Positions 19,501-27,656 of a stretch of DNA of 42,001 nt are shown here, piece by piece. The position numbers were made by a program, and so were the translations under genes. Within the stretch, counting starts at the first letter, position 1. The number at the start of each line of letters is the position of its first letter. The stretch is from Gammaproteobacteria bacterium. Lineage in GTDB: Bacteria; Pseudomonadota; Gammaproteobacteria; UBA9214. The notes beneath the pieces were generated by a model. It saw only the letters and a program-made list of their open reading frames with translations, made no database searches and had not been told where the DNA came from. Where the stretch lies: contig QIFB01000010.1 of NCBI GenBank assembly GCA_003230545.1, positions 1 through 42,001 of the forward strand, written 5' to 3'.

Positions 19501-21306
19501 GGTTTCCAGTCCGGTAATCTGCCCTCTGGCCTGTTGCAGTTCCTGCTGCAGCCCTTCCACTACCTTGTTATGGTCGGTCGCCGAGTCATCCGCACGCTTG
19601 ACTGCCAGTTGTTGCTCAGTGTGCGCCGAGTTAATCGAAGCCTCGAGCATCCCGGCCTGCTGCCGCGACTGCTCCAGCTCGGTTCGCAACTGATCCGCAA
19701 GCTGCTGCTGTCCCGCATACTGCCCCTGCAGTTGTGCGCGTTCCTCGCTGGCCTCGCTGGATTCGGTCTGCAGCCTCGACAGCATGTCACCGGACTCCGT
19801 GAGCTGTTTCTCCAGCTGCGTTACCCGCTCCGTGTATTCATCCTGCAGGGCAGCGTATTGCTCGCGGACCAGCCGGGTCTCGTCTGCGCCGGACTGTTGT
19901 GTATGTTGCAGGCCGGCGAGCTGGTCCTGTGCCTCGCGCAGTGCATTCTCCAGCCGCTCGACATCCGCCTGGCTGTCTACCAGGCCACGTACGGTGTTCT
20001 CATGGTCACTGGCTGCCTGCCGGAGCCCGGTGTTTTCCCGACGCAAGGCCGTGATTTCCTCGAGCTGTTCCGCAGCCGGGTTTATTTCCTGCACAGCATT
20101 AGCGGCCACCGCTGCGGCAGGCGCTGCGGCCGGGCTGGCTGTGGCTTCCGGCTCATCCGCAGCCAGGTCACTACTATCCGCACCTGGCTGGCCGAATTCG
20201 ACCGAGACCACGGCCCCGCCCTCGCTGGCCACCGGTGGTGTATCCCTTGTCTGTTCAGCCGCCGGACTCAGACCATTCATCCCGCCATCGAGCACATATA
20301 CCTCATATCCCTTGTGGCTGAGGATAAAGGCAGCCGAGGAACTGCGGCGCCCGGTATCACAGCAAATAATGTATTTCACGTTAAAAACCAGTTCGGGGAG
20401 CTCACCGCGCAGGTCTGACAGGGGAATATTGACGCTGTCTTCAAAGGCACCGGCCTCGTACTCGCCTGGCGAGCGCACGTCGATCCAGACTGCACCGTCA
20501 TCGACCATTGCGGATGCCGTCTCAAAATCGAGGTTACTGATCAGGTGTTTCTGCAACAGCTCGACAAAGTCCTTTTTGGCGAGGCGCATCAGCACACCGT
20601 CTGTCAGCATGGTCACCGTGGCATTGCGCCGGGCATCCGAGACCAGCGCCTCTTCACCGAAACAGTCGCCATCCGACAGCTCGGCCAGCTTCAGGATTTC
20701 GCCGTCAGGGGCGTCCTTGCGGGTGACCGCACACTGGCCCTGGTGGATGGTATAGAAATAGTCTCCCTCGTCCCCCTGGTTGATTACCGCCTTGCCGGCA
20801 CGTACGGGGACGGATTCCATCTTCATCAGCAGACGCTGGATAATGGCCGGCGGAATCTTGATGAAGACCTCCGACTGGAGAATCCGCGTCATCCAGTCCT
20901 CGTTGCCGTCAGCCCGGATTTCAGTTGCCTCGGTGGACGTTGTCTGGTCCCAGGTCAGGAACACGTCCAGCAACCCGGAATCGATCCGTGCGATCACGAC
21001 CTTGGTTACGGCACGGGCCGTCAGGGGTCGCGGTTGCTGGTTTGCAATCGGGTAACGGCTGACGTCGGTACCGGCTTCCACTTCACTGGTAACCTTGCGG
21101 TGGCCATCAATCAGGTTGATTTTTCCGTCCAGCAGGTAAAATGACTCGTTATTGCGGTCACCCTTGCGGAACAGGTAGCGTCCCTTGCGGACCTCCTCGA
21201 TGACGATTTTCCTGGCGACCTCCGCAAAACGGCTCTCCGACAACGCATTCAGCGGAACCAGGTCCTGGAGGTATTTTTTATTATCCGGTTTTGTCGCTGC
21301 GCCCAT
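16519..21306 (-). CDS. Giant multidomain protein: 2x cNMP-binding-like, rhodanese, long coiled coil, TM helix, FGE/SUMF1-like domain
   Basis: 1595 aa. cNMP-like KGRYLFRKGDRNNESFYLLDGKINLIDG and AVINQGDEGDYFYTIHQGQCAVT...ELSDGDCFGEEALVSDARRNATV; rhodanese VWIDVRSPGEYEAGAF...YIICCDTGRRSSSAAFILSHKGYEVYVLDGGMNGL; about 700 residues of Q/E/L-rich coiled coil; TM GWLGKVIGLGVVAIATLVAWLLL; FGE-like MVELPDAAFIMGS...FGLHDTAGNAQEWVEDCYH...NLGFRVVRTD. Confidence 0.9.
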   Translation of the reverse strand: MGAATKPDNKKYLQDLVPLNALSESRFAEVARKIVIEEVRKGRYLFRKGDRNNESFYLLDGKINLIDGHRKVTSEVEAGTDVSRYPIANQQPRPLTARAVTKVVIARIDSGLLDVFLTWDQTTSTEATEIRADGNEDWMTRILQSEVFIKIPPAIIQRLLMKMESVPVRAGKAVINQGDEGDYFYTIHQGQCAVTRKDAPDGEILKLAELSDGDCFGEEALVSDARRNATVTMLTDGVLMRLAKKDFVELLQKHLISNLDFETASAMVDDGAVWIDVRSPGEYEAGAFEDSVNIPLSDLRGELPELVFNVKYIICCDTGRRSSSAAFILSHKGYEVYVLDGGMNGLSPAAEQTRDTPPVASEGGAVVSVEFGQPGADSSDLAADEPEATASPAAAPAAAVAANAVQEINPAAEQLEEITALRRENTGLRQAASDHENTVRGLVDSQADVERLENALREAQDQLAGLQHTQQSGADETRLVREQYAALQDEYTERVTQLEKQLTESGDMLSRLQTESSEASEERAQLQGQYAGQQQLADQLRTELEQSRQQAGMLEASINSAHTEQQLAVKRADDSATDHNKVVEGLQQELQQARGQITGLETGIAAAREEQETVAGQAASGIKQHNSEMDTLRGELELSHRENTAVSDRLADADRKVEALQQQLNSTSSGHETLSASLQEAGQQQETLCAENRQLEVQQQKLQEALENAGAAAQASETALERLQDESSSGQKTLQKEIQDRQKQLEKLETQTQKLRDQADKDKAKFEKQQQTHTRKNNEKLEQQELRYLELKQENSVRAEQLQTATAECDSFRKQLDESQQQNTAQGQELGKLNERIAALTGAADDEVGLLGEQLEAAQKNSGELQRQSGEQAGIIESLQQVIDQENGEKQELQQQVSGLEKERSEFGKELQAAEERSRTHDLDNQDALSKAYEDLNRKNELEKELQGQLERLRKKLEQSTNDLQAARDDARTGAGHFREELQAERRDRAQERAELAARQKQLKEQLAAIASKHEEVLSSREGALERARDDVREEERSRLKQLQEQELAGNDPAEEQLTALQNDLNKAHAETAEAVRQERERSLTDLELIREQKSEADTAIEQLETQLKLLTGERDTALDEQQATREQLNTLRVEVEVARGLMNTDEEGQLEDPEKLRAELKEFRRNIEIAVRLRTEAEAQRDKALQQMETLRAGHGQDGAVAAPLEIPSLDEEPPADKPAPPATAATFTATDPAPVPEVRPGIEVTGKDSHGWLGKVIGLGVVAIATLVAWLLLQPGNPLSLATDEPGVVTDTDGEAAPAPATGTPPAVSRPPVTAGKPAAKPVTVASPGQDQARVDDSAPPEPVALPPVAPVRAYRDALKGGGNGPSMVELPDAAFIMGSAPNSMNFDERPQHQVDLQGFSISKTEVTFAEYDRFARATGRRLPYDEGWGRQDQPVINVSWKDATAYATWLSKQTSHDYRLPTEAQWEFAARGGTTQPYWWDEEVAEVPANCFDCGNQWDGKRTTTVGSFSPNGFGLHDTAGNAQEWVEDCYHANYQAAATDGSARKARRCTQRVIRGGAYTSPIDSIRSTRRGQYDHDTRLDNLGFRVVRTD

Positions 21307-21338
21307 GTGGTGGTATCTCTCCGATTATCGACCAATCA

Positions 21339-21358
21339 GGCGGTCATGCATGACCGCC
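21339..21358. promoter_or_regulatory. Perfect 20-bp palindrome GGCGGTCATGCATGACCGCC upstream of the giant gene
   Basis: Read directly; 33 bp upstream of the start codon at 21306. Confidence 0.4.
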
Positions 21359-21938
21359 CCATTGCGACCTGCTGCCGCACCCACCATATCGGCTGAAAAT
21401 GCTTTAAATTTAGTACCGTACAAGCGCTCCAAGCAGACCGTGGAGAATGCCCGGAACACCTCCGGTGTGGCTGGCAGGCAACAGGACTGCCGGGCCCTGC
21501 ATGGCTGTGCCGGGCCACCCGGGCTTTCCCGGATACATGCTTATTTCACTATATTATTCAGATAGTTGTGTAATTTTCAGGCCATAGCCAAGCGGCCCGC
21601 CGGATGCAGGGGGGGGGTTGCTGCTGTGCGGCGTTCTCGAATGCCGGTCATCCGGCCATGCCGGGGGCGGGAGGCGTGGATGCAGGGATTGAATGCATGC
21701 GTCCACCGGTAACTCCGGGCCGATCGACTGTCCGCGCCAGTGCAGACACATCGACACGCATTCCGGGACTCCCGTATCGATGTTGTGACCGCTGACGACC
21801 GCCCCTCAGTGGAAACAGCAGGTATAGGAAACACTGCTATACAAGGCATTTCCTGCATTCAAAAACACTTTCACATTTTATTTATTGTGCTATCTTACGC
21901 GGGCAGTTTTAACAACCACTCTAGAGGAGCGATATCGA

Positions 21939-22310
21939 ATGGCTGTGAGAAAGAAAGCAAAGAAGAGAGCTACCAAGAAGGCGCCTGCGAAGCGGGTACC
22001 AACCGTCAAGACGGCAATGACCAAGTCTGCCATGATGGGTGTCATTGCCGACGATACCGGCCTGACCAAGAAAGAGGTTTCAACGGTATTTGATTCTCTT
22101 GCAACTGTTATTAACGGCCACATCAAGAAAGGCGGTGCTGGCACCTGCACCATCCCGGGACTGATGAAGATCAAGACCGTGCGCAAGCCCGCAACCCGTG
22201 CCCGCAAGGGTATCAACCCGTTCACCGGTGAAGAGATGATGTTCAAGGCCAAGCCGGCCCGTAACGTGGTAAAGGTTCTGGCCCTCAAGAATCTGAAAGA
22301 GATGGCCTGA
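21939..22310 (+). CDS. HU-family DNA-binding protein with Lys/Ala-rich N-terminal extension
   Basis: MAVRKKAKKRATKKAPAKRVPTVKTAMTKSAMMGVIADDTGLTKKEVSTVFDSLATVINGHIKKGGAGTCTIPGLMKIKTVRKPATRARKGINPFTGEEMMFKAKPARNVVKV; GAGGAG upstream of ATG. Confidence 0.9.
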   Translation: MAVRKKAKKRATKKAPAKRVPTVKTAMTKSAMMGVIADDTGLTKKEVSTVFDSLATVINGHIKKGGAGTCTIPGLMKIKTVRKPATRARKGINPFTGEEMMFKAKPARNVVKVLALKNLKEMA

Positions 22311-22320
22311 TTCCTGAACG

Positions 22321-22352
22321 CAAACGGGGCCACAGCGGTGGCCCCGTTTATA
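22321..22352 (+). terminator. Rho-independent terminator after HU-like gene
   Basis: AAACGGGGCCAC-AGC-GGTGGCCCCGTTTAT. Confidence 0.8.
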
Positions 22353-22377
22353 CCTGCCTCACACGCGCCGCCTGACG

Positions 22378-22851
22378 TTACCCGTCTTCAGCCGGCCCTT
22401 CCCCGACCACCTGCAGCTTCACCCGGATAAAATCACGGTGCGGCACGTGCAACAGGTCCGCAATCCTTCTCACCAGGTGCTCTTCGTGCGCATCGATCAC
22501 CCCGTCGGCGCAGGTAACCTTCCAGAGCATTCGCATTACCTGCTTCTTGTCTGACGCACTGCATTCGTCATTGATCAGCCGGGTCAGGGGATACAGCGAG
22601 GTGGCGTGTTCGGCCTCGTGCTCGGCCGCCTTGATAATCTCATGCGTTATGTCGGGCGCCAGGGAAAAATGCTCCTCAATGACCCGCCTGACAACCCGGC
22701 GCTCCGCCTCGCTCACCCCGGAATCCGCACGCGCCACTTCCATCAGCAGGGTGGCTGCCGCGAACTGCAAGGCATACTCGTCATTTCCCTCGACAGCCTG
22801 GCCTGCAGCACCCAGATGCTTATCAAGAAATGCCTGAATGGTACCCAGCAT
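22378..22851 (-). CDS. TerB-family (tellurite resistance-like) protein
   Basis: MLGTIQAFLDKHLGAA...QFAAATLLMEVARADSGVSEAERRVVRRVIEEHF...MLWKVTCADGVIDAHEEHLVRRIADLLHVPHRDFIRVK. Start set at internal Met. Confidence 0.85.
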   Translation of the reverse strand: MLGTIQAFLDKHLGAAGQAVEGNDEYALQFAAATLLMEVARADSGVSEAERRVVRRVIEEHFSLAPDITHEIIKAAEHEAEHATSLYPLTRLINDECSASDKKQVMRMLWKVTCADGVIDAHEEHLVRRIADLLHVPHRDFIRVKLQVVGEGPAEDG

Positions 22852-22889
22852 TATTATTTCATCCTGTTTGAAAACGCGTCGGGCCTGAT

Positions 22890-22953
22890 GGTCGAATAAA
22901 TTCGGCCCTGCAACACTATCTGAATTCATCGGTAGGGTCGAATTCATTCGACC
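22890..22953. repeat. Bipartite palindromic repeat (family B)
   Basis: ggtcgaataaattcggccctgcaacactatctgaattcatcggtagggtcgaattcattcgacc. Confidence 0.7.
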
Positions 22954-22966
22954 ATCGGTATTGCGG

Positions 22967-23278
22967 CTAGTTGATCGTCCTGTCAGTCCGGTAGACACCT
23001 TCCCGGAAGTCCTCGAAAAATTCATTCACCAGCGGGTGGTTCACCGGTTCATTGGAATCATCCTGCACCATGTTTCTTTCTGCCACGTAGGTTTCCTTGC
23101 TACCGTCATGAACCAGCACGTGATACCAGGGCTCGTTTCTCGGGGGCCGGCTGCTGGCGACATTCTCGTACCACTCATCAGTACCCTGGAATTCCGGATC
23201 GACATCGACGATTACACCGCGGTAATCAAACAGCCTGTGCTGGATGCATTGACCGATCGAAAATTTCGCCTGTTTCAT
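22967..23278 (-). CDS. hspQ: Heat shock protein HspQ
   Basis: MKQAKFSIGQCIQHRLFDYRGVIVDVDPEFQGTDEWYE...PRNEPWYHVLVHDGSKETYVAERNMVQDDSNEPVNHPLVNEFFEDF. Start set at internal Met. Confidence 0.95.
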   Translation of the reverse strand: MKQAKFSIGQCIQHRLFDYRGVIVDVDPEFQGTDEWYENVASSRPPRNEPWYHVLVHDGSKETYVAERNMVQDDSNEPVNHPLVNEFFEDFREGVYRTDRTIN

Positions 23279-23565
23279 CAGCCTGTTCCTGCAAGTCAGG
23301 TGCGTCCGGGCCCGATTGCCGGAGTACCTGTACAGTTTTGACCGGTATGGATCTATCCAGTTCGCTGATACTGCATGGATTGATTTTATCGTCCAGTCAA
23401 CCGGTTTCCCATGGATACACAGCATATTACCAGACACAAGGTCATCACCATGCAGTATTCCCTGACCAACAGTCAGGGGTACGGTCACCGCGGGCCGTGC
23501 GGACATTGACCAGGGAGCCGCTGATGAATCCGTCATCGGCGAATACCGGAATGACGGAAACGGAC

Positions 23566-24312
23566 TCACTGCCGGTAGATAAACTGTTTCCCCCGGAACG
23601 ATAGCTGCAAACCTTCCGGTGTAATCTTCTCCAGCTGCGCCCCACTCGCCAGGCGGTCGCCTTCACGATATTTCTTCAGGTCCACCAGGATAAAACGCCG
23701 CTGCGGGTCCGTATCATAAACATGCACATCAATCCGCGGTACTGTAAACCCGCTGCGAAATTCGAGTGACAGCTCATCCCAGTATGGCAATCCACTGGCC
23801 GGCTTTGCCGGGGGTGGCGTGGCTGCCTGCGCGGCGGGCGCCGGAGATTCAGGCACCGGCGCCGCATCCAGGGGCTGCTCCGCCCTGGTAACGGTTCCAC
23901 CCGTCTTCGGGGTCACCAGTGGAGTCACCCTGGCTGCCGGCGGTACATAGGGCCGTGCCGGGGATCTTGGGGCAGGTGGCCTGGTGGTCACCGCAGGCCG
24001 GGGAGGAATCGCGGGCCGAACGGGGACCGTGGGCCGGGCCGGTATCGCGGTCGTGACAATCGGCGGCGCTGTCTCTACTGCCGGTGCCGGCGCAACGGCT
24101 GCGTGTTCGGGCCCGCCACCGGCATCCTCCTTATACAGTACGTAAGCGGCCACCAGTATGCCGATAACAACCAGCAAGGCCGCCAGAATCCAGATCCAGC
24201 GGGAATTGCCACGGGCCGGCCGGACTTGCTCATGCACGGAGTCGAGATCCGGGACCTTGCCGACCACGCGTTCCTGGTCGGCCTTCTTCAATGCTTCGAG
24301 TATATAGGACAT
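23566..24312 (-). CDS. General secretion pathway protein B-like (GspB)
   Basis: MSYILEALKKADQER...; TM IWILAALLVVIGILVAAYVL; Pro-rich linker; C-terminal VPRIDVHVYDTDPQRRFILVDLKKYREGDRLASGAQLEKITPEGLQLSFRGKQF. Confidence 0.85.
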   Translation of the reverse strand: MSYILEALKKADQERVVGKVPDLDSVHEQVRPARGNSRWIWILAALLVVIGILVAAYVLYKEDAGGGPEHAAVAPAPAVETAPPIVTTAIPARPTVPVRPAIPPRPAVTTRPPAPRSPARPYVPPAARVTPLVTPKTGGTVTRAEQPLDAAPVPESPAPAAQAATPPPAKPASGLPYWDELSLEFRSGFTVPRIDVHVYDTDPQRRFILVDLKKYREGDRLASGAQLEKITPEGLQLSFRGKQFIYRQ

Positions 24313-24323
24313 ACCCTGCCTGC

Positions 24324-26117
24324 TCAGGATGGCCCGGTGACCAGTCGCGGGATTCCGGGCACTGCCGCACGCGTATTCAGCTGGATAATCGTATGACGCC
24401 CGACGATGCCGTCCGTTACCAGTCCATTGTCGCGCTGAAATGCCAGTACCTGTTGAAACAGCGGGTAATCAAAATCCAGCGGATCTGCGGACGGCAGATC
24501 GACGCCCTGCGCAAGTTCGATCTGGCGGCGCAACCAGCCGACGTCCGGGCCCTTGCCGCCAAGTTCCATGTACAAGGTCCCGCCCGGCGGCGCCTGCAAC
24601 ATCAGCACAAAACCGCCGTCCCAGAATCCGGTGATCTCCGCGACCGGGACGCGGTGCACATCAGCGCCGATGCGCAGCAGGGCCATGTCCTGCTCCAGTT
24701 GCTCAAGCACTACCGGAGCACGCTGACCGTCCGCGTTGACCAGTTTCAGTATCACCGGGCGATCCACATATTTCAGCGACGTCCAGTCGCCCGCCCCGAT
24801 CAGGCAGCGCAATCCCTGTTGAACGGCAAAATTACAAAAGTCCGGTTTGACTTCAGGCGGCAACACCATCGACCAGCGTGCGAACAGATCGGTCCAGGAG
24901 CGCCGGTACCAGGAACTGTCCGCGTCCTGCAACCGCTCTGCCAGCGAGGTCTCGACCACCATGGCCGGTTCCGGCACCACTTCGGGTTCCGGGATCACTT
25001 CAGGTTCGGCCAGCACTTCGGGTTCCGGCGGCACCGCAGGTTCCGGCAGCACGGCTGCTACTGCGGCAACCGGTGGCTCCGGCTCGGGTATTTCCTGTAT
25101 CTCCGGTTCCTGCTGCACAACCGGCTCCGGCACCGGATCGACCGGTATATCCACGGCAGCGGCCGGTGCAGGCCGTTCACCAAACAGTGCTGCCTGTATT
25201 TCCGGATGCTGCCAGGGCTGGTAATAGACAGCGGCGGCCGCCAGCCCGGCAATGGCCAGGCCCCAGGCCAGCCGCGGGGACCTGCGGCTGCGCGTGGCCT
25301 CCTCACCCTGTCGTTCAAGTACTTCCCTGGACGCCCGCCTGACAATATCAGGGTCGATATGTGACTTGCCTTCCACGTACGCCCCCAGCATGGCACGGTC
25401 GCATAGCACGTTGATGAGGCGTGGAATACCGCCGGACAAGCGCTGGATCAGGTCGATGGCTCCCTTGTTGAAAATAGCGTGTGAGGTGCCACAGACCTGC
25501 AGGCGGTGCTGTATATAGGCGCCAGCATCATCCCGGTCAATCGGCTCCAGGTGATAGCGTGCCGTGACCCGCTGCGCCAGCTGGCGCATGTGGTCCTGTG
25601 CCAGCAGGGTGCGCAGCTCGGGCTGCCCGATCAGAATGATCTGCAGCAGTTTTTGCGTGGCGGTTTCCAGGTTGGTCAGCAGGCGGACCTGCTCAAGCAC
25701 TTCCGCACTCAGGTTCTGTGCCTCATCAATAATCAGCACCGTGCGGCGGCCCTGTGCATAGGTATCCAGCAAGTGCCGGTTGAGCACGTCGGTCAGTGTC
25801 TTGATGCTGGCTGTATCCGCCGGGTAATCAACACCCAGCTCGTCACACATGGTCGCGATGAGCTCCCCGGCCGTCACCATCGGGTTGAACACCACCGCGA
25901 TGTCCACGTTGGCAGGGACCTGTTCCATCAGGCAGCGACAGATGGTGGTCTTGCCGGTACCGACTTCGCCCGTCAGCTGGACAAAGCCGCCGCCCTCGCC
26001 CAGGCCATACAGCAGGTGCGCCAGCGCCTCGCGGTGGCAGGCGCTCATGTAGAGAAACCGTGGGTCCGGTGTTATCGAGAACGGCCGCTCGGAAAGATTG
26101 AAATGGTTCAGGTACAT
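24324..26117 (-). CDS. ExeA/GspA-type AAA ATPase with C-terminal peptidoglycan-binding domain
   Basis: MYLNHFNLSERPFSITPDPRFLYMSACHREALAHLLYGLGEGGGFVQLTGEVGTGKTT...VLIIDEAQNLS; TM; PE-rich linker; PLFQQVLAFQRDNGLVTDGIVGRHTIIQLN. Confidence 0.92.
   Translation of the reverse strand: MYLNHFNLSERPFSITPDPRFLYMSACHREALAHLLYGLGEGGGFVQLTGEVGTGKTTICRCLMEQVPANVDIAVVFNPMVTAGELIATMCDELGVDYPADTASIKTLTDVLNRHLLDTYAQGRRTVLIIDEAQNLSAEVLEQVRLLTNLETATQKLLQIILIGQPELRTLLAQDHMRQLAQRVTARYHLEPIDRDDAGAYIQHRLQVCGTSHAIFNKGAIDLIQRLSGGIPRLINVLCDRAMLGAYVEGKSHIDPDIVRRASREVLERQGEEATRSRRSPRLAWGLAIAGLAAAAVYYQPWQHPEIQAALFGERPAPAAAVDIPVDPVPEPVVQQEPEIQEIPEPEPPVAAVAAVLPEPAVPPEPEVLAEPEVIPEPEVVPEPAMVVETSLAERLQDADSSWYRRSWTDLFARWSMVLPPEVKPDFCNFAVQQGLRCLIGAGDWTSLKYVDRPVILKLVNADGQRAPVVLEQLEQDMALLRIGADVHRVPVAEITGFWDGGFVLMLQAPPGGTLYMELGGKGPDVGWLRRQIELAQGVDLPSADPLDFDYPLFQQVLAFQRDNGLVTDGIVGRHTIIQLNTRAAVPGIPRLVTGPS
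24961..25050. repeat. 18-bp imperfect tandem repeat (5 units) in the ExeA-like linker
   Basis: Units atggccggttccggcacc / acttcgggttccgggatc / acttcaggttcggccagc / acttcgggttccggcggc / accgcaggttccggcagc; encodes PEPEVx hexapeptides. Confidence 0.8.
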
Positions 26118-26580
26118 AGTGTCATCGCATGCCGGATCCCGTAATCACCGGCGGGGTAGCCTTTGTATCACTTGAGACCCTATACTTCAAAGCCTTGTCA
26201 GGCAGTTCACCAAATAATCGTTGTTCATACCACCATCCCAGTCGAAATCCCCCGAATCAGGCTGTTTCTGCTGCTGGTGGTGCAGCTGCCACTGCCCGGC
26301 CCGGCCCGGCCGCGGATCTGGAGCGACTTCGCCCCGCTCTCCGCCCAGCAGACCATACCCGGTGCCGATCACTACCATGATGATTACGAGGATGCACTGA
26401 CCACCGTGGTTATCGACTGGCTGGATACGCCGGCTCGCTGAAAAGCGTGCAATACCCTTACCGTAATGCCCTCCAGCTGCTATATATGTAGGAACGCATT
26501 TCCCCGTGCCCTCGCCGGGACGCATTCCCCCGCGGGGCGCGGGTCCTGCCCGACAAGGCATCAGGCACAGGGTTCTATCC

Positions 26581-26763
26581 ATGAAGAATTCACTTGCAGA
26601 ACCCCAGCAACCGGCAAAAGCAAAACCGCAAAAGAGCCTGAGCATGCATGACGGCACTGCCGTGTGGTGCGATTGCTGCTCGTGCGAGATGGAGCCCTAC
26701 TGGGCCGCGGTCGCGGAAGAAATGGGAATTGACGTCTATAACGACTACGAGGACGGCGAATAA
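26581..26763 (+). CDS. Small Cys-rich hypothetical protein
   Basis: MKNSLAEPQQPAKAKPQKSLSMHDGTAVWCDCCSCEMEPYWAAVAEEMGIDVYNDYEDGE; 60 aa with WCDCCSC. Confidence 0.45.
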   Translation: MKNSLAEPQQPAKAKPQKSLSMHDGTAVWCDCCSCEMEPYWAAVAEEMGIDVYNDYEDGE

Positions 26764-27656
26764 CCAAAGTCCGGCCGCATGGTTTCCGTTACCAGCGCAT
26801 CAATCTGCGCCAGCTGCGTGTCGTCAAAGTAGTCGCGGTAGCCACCCACCTTGGCGCGCCGGACCTTGTAGGTATTCGGATCGCCCTTCTTGCCCGGCAC
26901 CAGACGTGCGCCACTGGCGCGGAACGCGTTCTTTTCCTCGAGCTTCTTCATGTTTTCGTAGGCGGCAAATTCCACGGCATCATGGATCTCGGCAGTGGTT
27001 CCGGGGGTATCCATAAAACCGAACAGCCGCTCCAGCGCCGTTACCGGGTCGCGGCGCATATCCTCGTAGCGCAGCACCAGACTGGCCTCGACTTTTGGCA
27101 GTTCCTGTGCCCAGATGTTGAAGAAGCGGATTATGCACGGCAGGCCGGCATCCTCGTTCATGATGAAGTCGAACAGGGGAATGTCGCTGTTATGTGGCGG
27201 GTACCAGTTGAGCTCCTTCTTGCGGCGTTTCATCCGGTACTTCCACTGGAAGAACTGGGAGACTGCCACGTCGCGCGGATCGCGGACCAGCATAATGACC
27301 TTTTTACCGTAGAACTCGGCCTTGTCATCCCAGTTGCCGGTGTAGTTGCGGAGATAATTACTGTGAGTAAAAAACACGCGCGGTACCGCGGGATTGATGC
27401 GATGATAGTTGTCAAAACCCAGCATGTATTTTTCCGGAATGCCTAATTTCTGCTGGTAGTAGCGCGACATCATCACCCGCAGCCAGGTTCGTCCGCTCTT
27501 GCCCCACGACATCAGTACGTAGTCCGTTTGCTGCAGCTTGCGGTTTTCCTCGCGGCCGCGCAGCCAGCGGTCGACCCTGATGCGCCGCTGTCTCGGCAGA
27601 ACGAGACACGGCAGCAGGATCAACTCCCGCGTAATGGCAGGCCAGACATCGTGCAT
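26745..27656 (-). CDS. Sulfotransferase domain protein
   Basis: SWGKSGRTWLRVMMSRYY (PAPS 5'-phosphosulfate loop), VIMLVRDPRDVAVSQFFQW, VLRYEDMRRDP, DPNTYKVRRAKVGGYRDYF. Confidence 0.9.
   Translation of the reverse strand: MHDVWPAITRELILLPCLVLPRQRRIRVDRWLRGREENRKLQQTDYVLMSWGKSGRTWLRVMMSRYYQQKLGIPEKYMLGFDNYHRINPAVPRVFFTHSNYLRNYTGNWDDKAEFYGKKVIMLVRDPRDVAVSQFFQWKYRMKRRKKELNWYPPHNSDIPLFDFIMNEDAGLPCIIRFFNIWAQELPKVEASLVLRYEDMRRDPVTALERLFGFMDTPGTTAEIHDAVEFAAYENMKKLEEKNAFRASGARLVPGKKGDPNTYKVRRAKVGGYRDYFDDTQLAQIDALVTETMRPDFGYSPSS

Noticed and set aside
19432-20755. 328- and 323-aa plus-strand ORFs
   Set aside because: Overlapping each other in different frames and antisense to the coiled-coil region; composition (Leu/Ser/Arg-rich) reflects the reverse complement of Gln/Glu-rich codons.
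21600-21620. Run of G (ggggggg) near 21610
   Set aside because: Single short homopolymer in an intergenic region with no associated ORF; no evidence for phase variation.
23279-23565. Possible degraded phosphotransferase remnant (GILHGDDLVSGNMLCIHGKPVDW) upstream of hspQ
   Set aside because: Resembles the HGDxxxxN...DW kinase motif, but spacing is off by one residue and no other supporting motif is seen; probably chance.
24291-25364. 357-aa plus-strand ORF with FGFRHHFRFR repeats
   Set aside because: Antisense to the ExeA-like PE-repeat linker; repetitive peptide is the reverse reading of the 18-bp repeat.
26163-26441. 92-aa plus-strand ORF ending DHYHDDYEDALTTVVIDWLDTPAR
   Set aside because: TTG start, no convincing RBS or family resemblance; cannot be supported as a gene.
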